A DNA stretch of 64,000 bases from Tridacna crocea. Its lineage: Eukaryota; Mollusca; Bivalvia; Cardiida; Cardiidae. The notes below the pieces were generated by a model. It saw nothing but the letters and a program-made list of their open reading frames with translations. It was not told where the DNA came from and made no database searches. Position 1 is the stretch's first letter. The number at the start of each line of letters is the position of its first letter. Positions 44,909-58,724 of this stretch are shown piece after piece. Where the stretch lies: positions 22,769,231-22,833,230 of the forward strand of contig OX031060.1 of the NCBI GenBank assembly GCA_943736015.1, read 5' to 3'. The position numbers and the translations under genes are program-made.

Positions 44909-47318
44909 GATAACTTTTTACCAGTACTTCGCACAATATTGTTCCCATTGACACTGGCAGCCTTTCTCACATAGCCTCGTCGAAAGAATTATGAGTGCTG
45001 AGATAAGATTAAATCCTGTCGCAATAATCGTCATCAATTCTATAGAGCATGTTCTCAGTGTAAGCAAATGTGTCCTTAGTCAGCAGATTTTACTTTCATC
45101 TGAAGAAGGGTGTTTGAGAAGGGTTTTGATTTTGACATTGTTACTTCAGAGTGGAAAGATTGTATTGTGGATGAAGAAATTGATAAATGTGTCAGGCTAA
45201 TGACAGAAAAGGTAGTACTAGATTGTAATAGGCATGTGTTGGGTTTAATATGTGTTACCTGCATTGAATGAAAGATCCATTAAATGAGATATCCATGTTG
45301 TTATAAAAGATGGTGATTTAAAGGGCTGGCTGTAAGGGGAGGTGGAGGTCAGGATAAAACCTTTTACCAGTACTTCGCACAATATTGTTCCCATTGACAC
45401 TGGCAGCCTTTGTCAAATAGATTCGTGGAAAGAATTATGAGTGCTGAGATAAGATTAAATCTTGTCGCAAAAATCATCATGAATTCTAAAGAGCATATTC
45501 TCAGTCTAAATAGATGTATCCTTAGTCCGCAGATTTTACTTTCACCTGCGAAAGGGAGTTTGAGAGGTTTTTTGACATTTTTACTTTATAGTGGAAAGAT
45601 TGTATTGTGGATTAAGAAACTGATAAATGTGTAAAGCTGATGACAGAAAAGCTTCATGTAGAGTGTAGTAGGCATGTGTTCGGTTTAATAAACGTTACCT
45701 GCATTGAATGAAGGATCCGATCCATTAAATGAGACATCCAAGTTGTTATAAATTGTGATTTAAAGGGCTGGCTGTAAGGGGAGATGGAGGCAAGTGGAAT
45801 AACTTTTTACCAGTACTTCGCATACTATTGTTCCCATTGATACTGGCAGCGTTTTTCACATAGCCTTGTGGAAAGAATTATGAGTGCTGAGATAAGATTA
45901 AATCCTGTCGCAATAATCGTCTTTAATTCTATAGAGCATATTCTCAGTCTAAGCAATTGTATCCTTAGTCCGCAGATTTTACTTTCACCGGAGAAAGGGA
46001 GTTTGAGAAAGGTTTTGATATTGACATTTCCACTTTATAGTGGAAAGATTATATTGTGGATGAAGAAATTGATAAATGTGTAAGGGTAATGACAAAAGCT
46101 AGTGCTAGATTGTAATGTGTTGGGTTTTATATGTGTTACCTGCATTGACTGAAGGATCCATTAAATGAGATATCCATGTTGTTTTAAAAGATGGCGATTT
46201 AAAGTGCTGGCTGTATGGGGAGGTTGGGGTAGGGATAGAACTTTTTACCAGTACTCCGCACAATATTGTTGCTATTGACACTGGCAGCCTTTTTTTTACA
46301 AAGTCTCGTCGAAATAATTATGAGTGCTGAGATAAGATTAAATCCTGTCAGAATAATCGTCATCAATTCTATAAAGTATATTCTCAGTGTAAGCAAATGT
46401 ATTATCAGTCGGCAGATTTTACTTTCACTTGAGGAAGGGAGTTTGACAAACGTTTTGATTTTGACATTTTTACTTTAGAGTGGAAAGATTGTATTGTGGA
46501 TGAAGAAATTCATAAATGCGTGAGGCTAATGACAGAAAAGCTTCTGGAAGATTGTAATAGGCATGTGCTGGGTTTAATAAGTGTTACCTGCATTGACTGA
46601 AGGATCCATTGAATGAAATACCCATGTTGTTATAAAAGATGGCGATTTACAGGGCTGGCTGTAAGGGGAGGTGGAGGCCAGGGAGATAACTTTTTACCAG
46701 TACTTCGCACAATATTGTTCCTATTGACACTGGGAACTTTTCTCACTTAGCCTCGTCGAAAGAATTATAAGCGCTGAGAAAAGATAAAATCCTGTCGCAA
46801 TAATCGTCATTAATTTTATAGAGCTTATTCTCGGTCTAAATAAATGTATCCTTAGTCCGCAGATTTTACTTTCACTTGAGGAAGGGAGTTTGACAAACGT
46901 TTTGATTTTGACATTTTTTACTTTAAGAGTGGAATGATTATATTGTGGATGAAGAAATTGATAAATGTGTGAGGCTAATGATAGAAAAGCTAATGCTGGA
47001 TTGTAATAGGCATGTGTTGGTTTTAATAAGTGTTACCTGCATTGAATGAAGGATCCATTAAATGAGATATCCATGTTGTTATAAAAGATGGTGATTTATA
47101 GGGCTGGCTTTAAGGGGAGGTGGAGGCCAGGGGATAACTTTTTACCAGTACTTCGCACAGTATTGCTTCCATTGACACTGGCAGCCTTTCTCACATACCC
47201 TCGTCGAAAGAATTATGAGTACTGAGATAAGATTAAATCCTGTCGCAATAATTATCATCAATTCTATAGAGCATATTCTCAGTCTAAGCAAATGTAGTCG
47301 GCAGATTTTAATTTCACC
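44909..47318. repeat. ~445-bp tandem subrepeat block, unit 4
   Basis: Same six-copy arrangement. It shares AAGAAACTGATAAATG and TGGGAACTTTTCTCAC with unit 1 and has an extra T at about 46289. Confidence 0.92.
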
Positions 47319-48493
47319 TAGGGGGATACATTTCCAGTCTGTATCTATTTATTCCTGGAAGGGTTGTTATGTGCAAAAAGACATTGTAACTGTTTGTAAA
47401 GAACAATGATGAAAAAAAAAAAAAACACGAAATTTGTGAGCAGTAGATTTTGATAGCTATGTGCTTAGAATTTGCAGAAGTTAATTTCAAGAATATCGAT
47501 ATTTTCTAGACAGTTTTGGATTCAATTAAAAAAAGTTGTAAACTATTTTGAGGGAGATCAGTGCCTTCTTTTACCAGTACTTTGCACAATATTGTTCCCA
47601 TTGGCACTTGCTGCTTTCTTTGATCCGAGTCTACAAACGCTTCAGAATCAACCAGTTCCTTGTTTCTGATACTTCATTCAGCTTTAATGTTAGTCACTGA
47701 GATAAAACTTACCTCTGGAATTATTCGATATGATTAACCACTTGTAACCATTTTTGGTCCCTTGTATGTGTGTTTCTGTAAGATGTATCGTCGGTCTGTG
47801 AAATGCAAATGTCTAGAAATTTGATTTTATTTTCAATTTAAGGAAATGCCATGCGTTACCCCCTTCAATTTGTTCGATTTACCTTCAGTCGAAGTGTTGT
47901 ACATTTAGTACGAGAAATATTTCTTTTTGTTTCAGTTTACACCTTTAGCTGTAATTGCTTGAAATTGCTTGTCAGTAGGCCCTAAAACTGTATTTCTACC
48001 TTTTTTTGACAGTACAAGTTCTTAAACCAGTACCCCCAGTTGGCGATTTCAAACCCACAAGGCCTAAAACCAACCAACAGGCAGTTGCAAGCATATTGGG
48101 CCCTGGAATTGTATCCTCAGTTCGTGGAATGTTTCCCCAATCTATTTCAAATCCTCGTAGACTTTGAAATTGTTCTATACCCAGTTGAATGTACACCCAG
48201 GCCCTAAACCACTGCCTCACTCTCGTGGTATTGTTTGCACAGTTTGCCCATACACTTTTTTCCTGACATGTACTTAAAATCTGTAAGATTTCAGAGAGAA
48301 TCCCAAATTTAACTTGTCTTCCAGTCTTAAAACATTAGTCAGCCCAATGAACCCAAGTTAGCAACTGAACACCCCCAGTCTATGAGTCCCTCGGATACAC
48401 CATAAGGCCCTGAAGCTGTGTTCTGTCTGAAAATCCACCCTTTTTCAATTCCCTTACCTTCTTGATGTACCCATAGTTCGAAGATGTCCATTG

Positions 48494-48672
48494 GTTACTG
48501 CAACAGCTCGCGTTATGTTATTTTAGGAATCGAGACGTAGCCTTGGTGAGATGTTACTGCAACTGTTTGCGTTATGGTATTTCAGGAATCGAGATGGTAG
48601 CCTTGGTGAGATGTTACTGCAACTGTTTGCGTTATGGTATTTCAGGAATCGAGATGGTAGCCTTGGTGAGAT
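48494..48672. repeat. 60-bp minisatellite, three copies (unit 5)
   Basis: It has the same arrangement as in unit 2 (one variant copy then two identical copies), which supports units 2 and 5 being sister copies. Units 3, 4 and 6 have two copies. Confidence 0.93.
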
Positions 48673-49115
48673 GTATCAGTAAGCTATAAACCAGTGTCCT
48701 TCCAGAGATTTTACTCCCTACCTGTTAGCCTGCAATCCCCTGTCGGAAAGATATTCGCTTGGATCCTTGTACTTCATCTCAGACGGTGAAAGATATTCTC
48801 AGTTTGATGCTCCTTCCAATCTTGTAACAATGTCCCTTCTATTATTTCAAACCAATGCCGTATGCCTGTATCCGTGGTCTGTCAGTTGGACAGATATAAC
48901 CTCAGAATTTACAACTATGCCCTCACCGGTGATTTAGCCCCAGTCAGCTTGTTTATTCTGCTTCCTTCAAATTAGAACGTAACTTAATTGAATGTACCTT
49001 CCAACGATAAAGCTATGCCCCTGTTGTTTCACCGATAAGTCTTTGGCCTCAACGTCTTCTTTATGATCTTAACCCTTAGTCTGAACGGCCTGAAATAATG
49101 TATTCGCCCTCATGT

Positions 49116-49762
49116 TTCATCTCACACACTCTATCTCTTCTCCTTTTCTTTATTTATTTCTATCCCTCTTTTTGCAATTTCTGTTTTTCTTCACCTCTCT
49201 CCATTTAATTTTGTGTATCTCTATTGTTTCTCTTTCTCTGTGTCTCTCACACTCTATCTACTGCCTTCCGAACTCTTTTTTACTACTCTCTGTCCCTCAA
49301 CATCTTTCTCTCAACACTGTTTTCCACGCTCAGTCTCTCGCTGTTTCTCTGTTTCTCTGTCTGTTTGTCTGTCTCTCTCGCTTTCTGTCTTTCTCTTGCT
49401 CTGTGTATCACTCTATACCCCTTTCCATTTCTATTCCTGCTCTTCTTTTATTTCTTTCCTCTTTCTACCTGTATCTCACTGCCTTCTTTCACACAGTCTC
49501 TTTATCTCTGTTGCTTTCTGTCTCTTCCGCTATTCAACCATCTTCTGTCTCATTTTCCTATCACTCCCTATTCTGTTATGTTCTCTCTGTCTCTCTTTAT
49601 TTCTCTTTGCTTCCTGCAAACTTTACTCTTGTCTCTCCATCCTATCAATCTCTTTCGCTTTTTTCCCTATTATCTATCTTACTATCTATATATCTATCTC
49701 TATCTGTCTATCTATCTATCTATCAATCTATCTATCTATCTATCTATCTGTCTATCTATAAA
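49116..49762. repeat. Pyrimidine tract, unit 5
   Basis: It has the same form as unit 2, including CTCAACATC and the longer TCTA run. Confidence 0.9.
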
Positions 49763-50542
49763 GACTGCTTTCTCTGACCACACGATGTCCATCCTTTTCC
49801 TCCAAAAATGTACTTCCTACAATAAATTAGCTTCTTTTCTTCATATCTTCCTCAGTCTGCATGATTAATCGTTTCTCATTCGATATGATGCTCCTTCAGT
49901 CCGTAATTTTGAGTGTAATCTAACTATATTATCATTCGAACATTTTAGAATGAAATGTTATGGTGTTACTAGCACATTTGAGACATCCTGGCAAGATCTT
50001 ACAAGATTACGTAATCACCCTGTAGATTTCTACATACGACCAATTTAAATTCCCTATCGACATCAGCTATTTACCTAATGAATGCCGAAAAAGCCAAGGT
50101 TCCCATTTTATGATCTAAAGCATCTATCTATTGGAAATAAGTCATAAAAATAAACGTAGGATTCTCAATGCTATAAGTGTGCAGTATTGATTGAAGAGTG
50201 TTAAAAGTTCGATTTCAATATTAGTTCAGTTCATATTGCGGCGGCCCGTGAACTTGTCCTCTCCTGCAATTACTTTTACCAGTATTCCGCACAATATTCT
50301 TTCCAAGGCACTGACTACTTTTCAACATAAGAATCGTCAAAATAATGATAAAGGATGAGAAATGAATCATATCGCAATGACTGTAAGCAATTTGCGGAAA
50401 AAATCGACCGAGGCGGGAATAAAACTAGCAGCTCCGTGTTCTCGATTTTTTTATGGTTCTCTTTATCCAGTACTCATCGTAATATTATATCCACTGGCTG
50501 CTGCCTCACATGCTCAATGTCATAAACATCAAAACATTATTC

Positions 50543-50584
<42 letters not shown>

Positions 50585-53100
50585 TTTAAATGGAAAGTTG
50601 GAAAGCGCTTTTGATTTCGACACTTTTACCTTATAGTAGCAGGGTTGCACTTTGGATAAAGAAATTGTTAAGTTTGGAAAGATTAATGACAGAAAAGAGA
50701 ATTTTATGTTTCGTCCTATTTTAATAGGTATGCGTTAAAAAGTGTTCTGAAAGTAAATATAAGGGTTAATGTTTTAGCCGTCGTCCTCTTTTCCACGTAA
50801 TTACCGTTAAAACAATGAACAGCACTGAGACAGCAGACGGGCAATTGATTTCATCAAATCTTGCGAACTAGGGATTGGCTACCCCCTTGTCTCTAGAACT
50901 ACGGATAAACGACTGAGTTATCGAACTAGTGTTTGACAATCGATTGATTGATTGATTGATTGACTATATGTGTTTAACACCGTTTTCAACGATATTCGAG
51001 TTATATTGCGGCGGCCAGTTCTCTTGCCTATGCGTTCCTATAGTTTCAGTAACTAGTACTTTTCACGATATTCTTCCCAAGCCATTGACTGCTTTTCCAC
51101 ATAATTATAGTCAAAACTGCTGCTCAGAAAAATTAATGCTACCACAGTGAGCATTATCAACCCTCGGAAAGAAATGACCGAGCAGGGGATACAAACCAGC
51201 CAAGCAGTGCCTCAAGCTCCGGGCAATGCAGACCGAATACCTTTTTAAGAATCTTTGGAAGGTGAAGACAATGTGTTGATTTGAAAATGCTGTGAAGTAT
51301 TTCAGGTAAATAAAAGAAGGGGGACTGAATTGGATGATTGATTGATTGCATGTGGTTTAACACCGTTTTCAACAATATTTCAATTATATCGCGGCGGCCA
51401 GTGCACCTACCCATACTTTACTGAAGGTTCAGTAACCAGTCCTTTGTATGATATCTTCAAAATGCAAATTACTCCTTTTCAACATAACTATTATTAAAAG
51501 TGGTTTCGAGAGGCTAGCGAAGAACCAATCCTGTCGCAAAAATTATTATCAAACCTCGGAAAGACATGGCCGAGTAGGGGAATCAAACCAGCTTACCCAT
51601 GTCTCAAGTTCTATAGGCTATCGACCGAATTGATATTCGAAAATCTCTGTAGTGAAAGAAAAGTTTTGATTTTGGAATGGTGTGAAAGATTTTCAGATTT
51701 ATCAAAGAAAGGTAACTAATTTGAATGGAAAAAAAAGATGTTTTCCTGAACTCTTCAAGAGTTTGCTATAACTTAACACAAAGCCATGGCGTTTTTTCAA
51801 CGCTTTTTAATAATTGCTTTGATGATGATGTTGATGATTATAATAATGGTGATGGTAGTTTCGATGGTTGAGTTGGTAGTGATGGTGGTAAAGCCGATAC
51901 CGGATTTAGTAGTGGGGATAAATGTGTTTGTTTTCTTGGTGTTTTAAGGCCGACTTGAACATTACTTGTATGTTACTAATTGTGCACCTGGATTTTTAGA
52001 GACATTAAAACCGAGAGACAGCAACAGAGAGGCAGTGAGTGTGAGAGGGAGTGAGTTTGAGAAAGGTTTTAAATTTAACAATATTTACTTAATAGTGGAA
52101 AGGTCGTATTGTGGATGAAGAAATTGTTAAATTTGTAAGCTAATGACAGAAAAGCGAAATATCTATACTGTGCTAGATTTCAATAGGCATGTGTTGGCTT
52201 TGATATGTGTTACCTGCATTGAATGAAGGATCCATTAAATGAGATACCCTTGTTATTATAAAAGATTGAGATTTAAAGGGCTGGCTGTAAGGGGAGGTGG
52301 AGGCCAGGGAAATTCATCGGACTTTGGTAAAATTTGAATTTGTTTTGTTGCTTTTAGTCTATTGTGTTTTTAGTCATATTGGATTTCAGTCATATGAGAT
52401 ATATCAGGGCGTCATTTGCATCTATCAAAGCTGTGTCGGTATTTTATTTACCAGTACATTTGCACATTATTCCAAACCAATGGATGCTTTCCTACATCCA
52501 TCAATATTTTTTTGGGGAAAAAAAACTGTTAGTGACGAGAAAGTAATATATCATGTCGCAGTGACTCATCAAACCTCAGATAAAAATTGCAACAGCTTGG
52601 GAATCGAACCTGTGAACCCCTATTTTACAACCGCCGTTTGTCATGAGGTGAGCAACCAAGCTTAGAATTATGCTGATGATGTTTCTTGCACTTCATCAGA
52701 TGTTAAAGATTATGTCAACAAAAATGAAGGTTACTATTTTTTGGTGTTTTAACGCCGACTTGAACATTACTTGAATGTAACTAATGGTGCCTGTGAATTT
52801 CTATAGATATGAAAACAGAGAGACAGCTACACAGGCAGTGAGTGTGGGAGGGAGGGAGTTTAAGAAAGGGTTTGATTTTGACATTTTACTTTATAGTGGA
52901 AAGATTGTATTGTGGATGAAGAAATTGATAAATGTGTCAGGCGAATGACAGAAAATGTAGTGCAAGATTGTAATAGGCATGTGTTGGGTTTAATAAGTGT
53001 TACCTGCATTGAATGAAGGATCCATTAAAAGAGATATCCATGTTGTTATAAAAGATGGCGATTTAAAGGGCTGGCTGTAGGGGGAGGTGGAGGCCAGGGG

Positions 53101-55509
53101 GATAACTTTTTACCAGTACTTCGCACAATATTGTTCCCATTGACACTGGCAGCCTTTCTCACATAGCCTCGTCGAAAGAATTATGAGTGCTGAGATAAGA
53201 TTAAATCCTGTCGCAATAATCGTCATCAATTCTATAGAGCATGTTCTCAGTGTAAGCAAATGTGTCCTTAGTCAGCAGATTTTACTTTCATCTGAAGAAG
53301 GGTGTTTGAGAAGGGTTTTGATTTTGACATTGTTACTTCAGAGTGGAAAGATTGTATTGTGGATGAAGAAATTGATAAATGTGTCAGGCTAATGACAGAA
53401 AAGGTAGTACTAGATTGTAATAGGCATGTGTTGGGTTTAATATGTGTTACCTGCATTGAATGAAAGATCCATTAAATGAGATATCCATGTTGTTATAAAA
53501 GATGGTGATTTAAAGGGCTGGCTGTAAGGGGAGGTGGAGGTCAGGATAAAACCTTTTACCAGTACTTCGCACAATATTGTTCCCATTGACACTGGCAGCC
53601 TTTGTCAAATAGATTCGTGGAAAGAATTATGAGTGCTGAGATAAGATTAAATCTTGTCGCAAAAATCATCATGAATTCTAAAGAGCATATTCTCAGTCTA
53701 AATAGATGTATCCTTAGTCCGCAGATTTTACTTTCACCTGCGAAAGGGAGTTTGAGAGGTTTTTTGACATTTTTACTTTATAGTGGAAAGATTGTATTGT
53801 GGATTAAGAAATTGATAAATGTGTAAAGCTGATGACAGAAAAGCTTCATGTAGAGTGTAGTAGGCATGTGTTCGGTTTAATAAACGTTACCTGCATTGAA
53901 TGAAGGATCCGATCCATTAAATGAGACATCCAAGTTGTTATAAATTGTGATTTAAAGGGCTGGCTGTAAGGGGAGATGGAGGCAAGTGGAATAACTTTTT
54001 ACCAGTACTTCGCATACTATTGTTCCCATTGATACTGGCAGCGTTTTTCACATAGCCTTGTGGAAAGAATTATGAGTGCTGATATAAGATTAAATCCTGT
54101 CGCAATAATCGTCTTTAATTCTATAGAGCATATTCTCAGTCTAAGCAATTGTATCCTTAGTCCGCAGATTTTACTTGCACCGGAGAAAGGGAGTTTGAGA
54201 AAGGTTTTGATATTGACATTTCCACTTTATAGTGGAAAGATTATATTGTGGATGAAGAAATTGATAAATGTGTAAGGGTAATGACAAAAGCTAGTGCTAG
54301 ATTGTAATGTGTTGGGTTTTATATGTGTTACCTGCATTGACTGAAGGATCCATTAAATGAGATATCCATGTTGTTTTAAAAGATGGCGATTTAAAGTGCT
54401 GGCTGTATGGGGAGGTTGGGGTAGGGATAGAACTTTTTACCAGTACTCCGCACAATATTGTTCCTATTGACACTGGCAGCCTTTTTTTACAAAGTCTCGT
54501 CGAAATATTTATGAGTGCTGAGATAAGATTAAATCCTGTCAGAATAATCGTCATCAATTCTATAAAGTATATTCTCAGTGTAAGCAAATGTATTATCAGT
54601 CGGCAGATTTTACTTTCACTTGAGGAAGGGAGTTTGACAAACGTTTTGATTTTGACATTTTTACTTTAGAGTGGAAAGATTGTATTGTGGATGAAGAAAT
54701 TCATAAATGCGTGAGGCTAATGACAGAAAAGCTTCTGGAAGATTGTAATAGGCATGTGCTGGGTTTAATAAGTGTTACCTGCATTGACTGAAGGATCCAT
54801 TGAATGAAATACCCATGTTGTTATAAAAGATGGCGATTTACAGGGCTGGCTGTAAGGGGAGGTGGAGGCCAGGGAGATAACTTTTTACCAGTACTTCGCA
54901 CAATATTGTTCCTATTGACACTGGGAGCCTTTCTCACTTAGCCTTGTCGAAAGAATTATAAGCGCTGAGAAAAGATAAAATCCTGTCGCAATAATCGTCA
55001 TTAATTTTATAGAGCTTATTCTCGGTCTAAATAAATGTATCCTTAGTCCGCAGATTTTACTTTCACTTGAGGAAGGGAGTTTGACAAACGTTTTGATTTT
55101 GACATTTTTTACTTTAAGAGTGGAATGATTATATTGTGGATGAAGAAATTGATAAATGTGTGAGGCTAATGATAGAAAAGCTAATGCTGGATTGTAATAG
55201 GCATGTGTTGGTTTTAATAAGTGTTACCTGCATTGAATGAAGGATCCATTAAATGAGATATCCATGTTGTTATAAAAGATGGTGATTTATAGGGCTGGCT
55301 TTAAGGGGAGGTGGAGGCCAGGGGATAACTTTTTACCAGTACTTCGCACAGTATTGCTTCCATTGACACTGGCAGCCTTTCTCACATAGCCTCGTCGAAA
55401 GAATTATGAGTGCTGAGATAAGATTAAATCCTGTCGCAATAATTATCATCAATTCTATAGAGCATATTCTCAGTCTAAGCAAATGTAGTCGGCAGATTTT
55501 AATTTCACC
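53101..55509. repeat. ~445-bp tandem subrepeat block, unit 5
   Basis: It matches the unit 2 block, including its private variants. Confidence 0.92.
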
Positions 55510-57250
55510 TAGGGGGATACATTTCCAGTCTGTATCTATTTATTCCTGGAAGGGTTGTTATGTGCAAAAAGACATTGTAACTGTTTGTAAAGAACAATGA
55601 TGAAAAAAAAAAAAAAAAACCACGAAATTTGTGAGCAGTAGATTTTGATAGCTATGTGCTTAGAATTTGCAGAAGTTAATTTCAAGAATATCGATATTTT
55701 CTAGACAGTTTTGGATTCAATTAAAAAAAGTTGTAAACTATTTTGAGGGAGATCAGTGCCTTCTTTTACCAGTACTTTGCACAATATTGTTCCCATTGGC
55801 ACTTGCTGCTTTCTTTGATCCGAGTCTACAAACGCTTCAGAATCAACCAGTTCCTTGTTTCTGATACTTCATTCAGCTTTAATGTTAGTCACTGAGATAA
55901 AACTTACCTCTGGAATTATTCGATATGATTAACCACTTGTAACCATTTTTGGTCCCTTGTATGTGTGTTTCTGTAAGATGTATCGTCGGTCTGTGAAATG
56001 CAAATGTCTAGAAATTTGATTTTATTTTCAATTTAAGGAAATGCCATGCGTTACCCCCTTCAATTTGTTCGATTTACCTTCAGTCGAAGTGTTGTACATT
56101 TAGTACGAGAAATATTTCTTTTTGTTTGAGTTTACACCTTTAGCTGTAATTGCTTGAAATTGCTTGTCAGTAGGCCCTAAAACTGTATTTCTACCTTTTT
56201 TTGACAGTACAAATTCTTAAACCAGTACCCCCAGTTGGCGATTTCAAACCCACAAGGCCTAAAACCAACCAACAGGCAGTTGCAAGCATATTGGGCCCTG
56301 GAATTGTATCCTCAGTTCGTGGAATGTTTCCCCAATCTATTTCAAATCCTCGTAGACTTTGAAATTGTTCTATACCCAGTTGAATGTACACCCAGGCCCT
56401 AAGCCACTGCCTCACTCTCGTGGTATTGTTTGCACAGTTTGCCCATACACTTTTTTCCTGACATGTACTTAAAATCTGTAAGATTTCAGAGAGAATCCCA
56501 AATTTAACTTGTCTTCCAGTCTTAAAACATTAGTCAGCCCAATGAACCCAAGTTAGCAACTGAACACCCCCAGTCTATGAGTCCCTCGGATACACCATAA
56601 GGCCCTGAAGCTGTGTTCTGTCTGAAAATCCACCCTTTTTCAATTCCCTTACCTTCTTGATGTACCCACAGTTCGAAGATGTCCATTGGTTACTGCAACA
56701 GCTCGCGTTATGTTATTTTAGGAATCGAGACGTAGCCTTGGTGAGATGTTACTGCAACTGTTTGCGTTATGGTATTTCAGGAATCGAGATGGTAGCCTTG
56801 GTGAGATGTATCAGTAAGCTGTAAACCAGTGTCCTTCCAGAGATTTTACTCCCTACCTGTTAGCCTGCAATCCCCAGTCGGAAAGATATTCGCTTGGATC
56901 CTTGTACTTCATCTCAGACGGTGAAAGACATTCTCAGTTTGATGCTCCTTCCAATCTTGTAACAATGTCCCTTCTATTATTTCAAACCAATGCCGTATGC
57001 CTGTATCCGTGGTCTGTCAGTTGGACAGATATAACCTCAGAATTTACAACTATGCCCTCACCGGTGATTTAGCCCCAGTCAGCTTGTTTATTCTGCTTCC
57101 TTCAAATTAGAACGTAACTTAATTGAATGTACCTTCCAACGATAAAGCTATGCCCCTGTTGTTTCACCGATAAGTCTTTGGCCTCAACGTCTTCTTTATG
57201 ATCTTAACCCTTAGTCTGAACGGCCTGAAATAATGTATTCGCCCTCATGT

Positions 57251-57894
57251 TTCATCTCACACACTCTATCTCTTCTCCTTTTCTTTATTTATTTCTATCC
57301 CTCTTTTTGCAATTTCTGTTTTTCTTCACCTCTCTCCATTTAATTTTGTGTATCTCTATTGTTTCTCTTTCTCTGTGTCTCTCACACTCTATCTACTGCC
57401 TTCCGAACTCTTTTTTACTACTCTCTGTCCCTCATTTTATCTTTCTCTCAACACTGTTTTCCACGCTCAGTCTCTCGCTGTTTCTCTGTTTCTCTGTCTG
57501 TTTGTCTGTCTCTCTCGCTTTCTGTCTTTCTCTTGCTCTGTGTATCACTCTATACCCCTTTCCATTTCTATTCCTGCTCTTCTTTTATTTCTTTCCTCTT
57601 TCTACCTGTATCTCACTGCCTTCTTTCACACAGTCTCTTTATCTCTGTTGCTTTCTGTCTCTTCCGCTATTCAACCATCTTCTGTCTCATTTTCCTATCA
57701 CTCCCTATTCTGTTATGTTCTCTCTGTCTCTCTTTATTTCTCTTTGCTTCCTGCAAACTTTACTCTTGTCTCTCCATCCTATCAATCTCTTTCGCTTTTT
57801 TCCCTATTATCTATCTTACTATCTATATATCTATCTCTATCTGTCTATCTATCTATCTATCAATCTATCTATCTATCTATCTGTCTATCTATAA
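57251..57894. repeat. Pyrimidine tract, unit 6
   Basis: It has the same form as unit 3. Confidence 0.9.
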
Positions 57895-58676
57895 AGACTG
57901 CTTTCTCTGACCACACGATGTCCATCCTTTTCCTCCAAAAATGTACTTCCTACAATAAATTAGCTTCTTTTCTTCATATCTTCCTCAGTCTGCATGATTA
58001 ATCGTTTCTCATTCGATATGATGCTCCTTCAGTCCGTAATTTTGAGTGTAATCTAACTATATTATCATTCGAATATTTTAGAATGAAATGTTATGGTGTT
58101 ACTAGCACATTTGAGACATCCTGGCAAGATCTTACAAGATTACGTAATCACCCTGTAGATTTCTACATACGACCAATTTAAATTCCCTATCGACATCAGC
58201 TATTTACCTAATGAATGCCGAAAAAGCCAAGGTTCCCATTTTATGATCTAAAGCATCTATCTATTGGAAATAAGTCATAAAAATAAACGTAGGATTCTCA
58301 ATGCTATAAGTGTGCAGTATTGATTGAAGAGTGTTAAAAGTTCGATTTCAATATTAGTTCAGTTCATATTGCGGCGGCCCGTGAACTTGTCCTCTCCTGC
58401 AATTACTTTTACCAGTATTCCGCACAATATTCTTTCCAAGGCACTGACTACTTTTCAACATAAGAATCGTCAAAATAATGATAAAGGATGAGAAATGAAT
58501 CATATCGCAATGACTGTAAGCAATTTGCGGAAAAAAATCGACCGAGGCGGGAATAAAACTAGCAGCTCCGTGTTCTCGATTTTTTTATGGTTCTCTTTAT
58601 CCAGTACTCATCGTAATATTATATCCACTGGCTGCTGCCTCACATGCTCAATGTCATAAACATCAAAACATTATTC

Positions 58677-58724
<48 letters not shown>

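Larger units (their letters stand above)
40383..48500. repeat. Array unit 4 (8118 bp)
   Basis: It has two 60-bp repeats, GA run 28, A run 14 and four GATT. Private changes include TACGTCCTAC at 41631, GATGTTAATG at 43636, GCACGTGG at 43793, GTTGTCTTTG near 44002 and an eight-T run at about 46289. Its right half shares variants with unit 1, which makes it the third class in the period-three pattern. Confidence 0.92.
48501..56695. repeat. Array unit 5 (8195 bp), near-copy of unit 2
   Basis: It has three 60-bp repeats, GA run 36, A run 17 followed by CC and five GATT, all as in unit 2. The offset to unit 2 is 24,450 bp at its start and 24,451 after one extra C near 49021. Just before it, CCCATAGTTCG replaces CCCACAGTTCG. 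No other difference was noticed in the parts compared by eye. Confidence 0.92.
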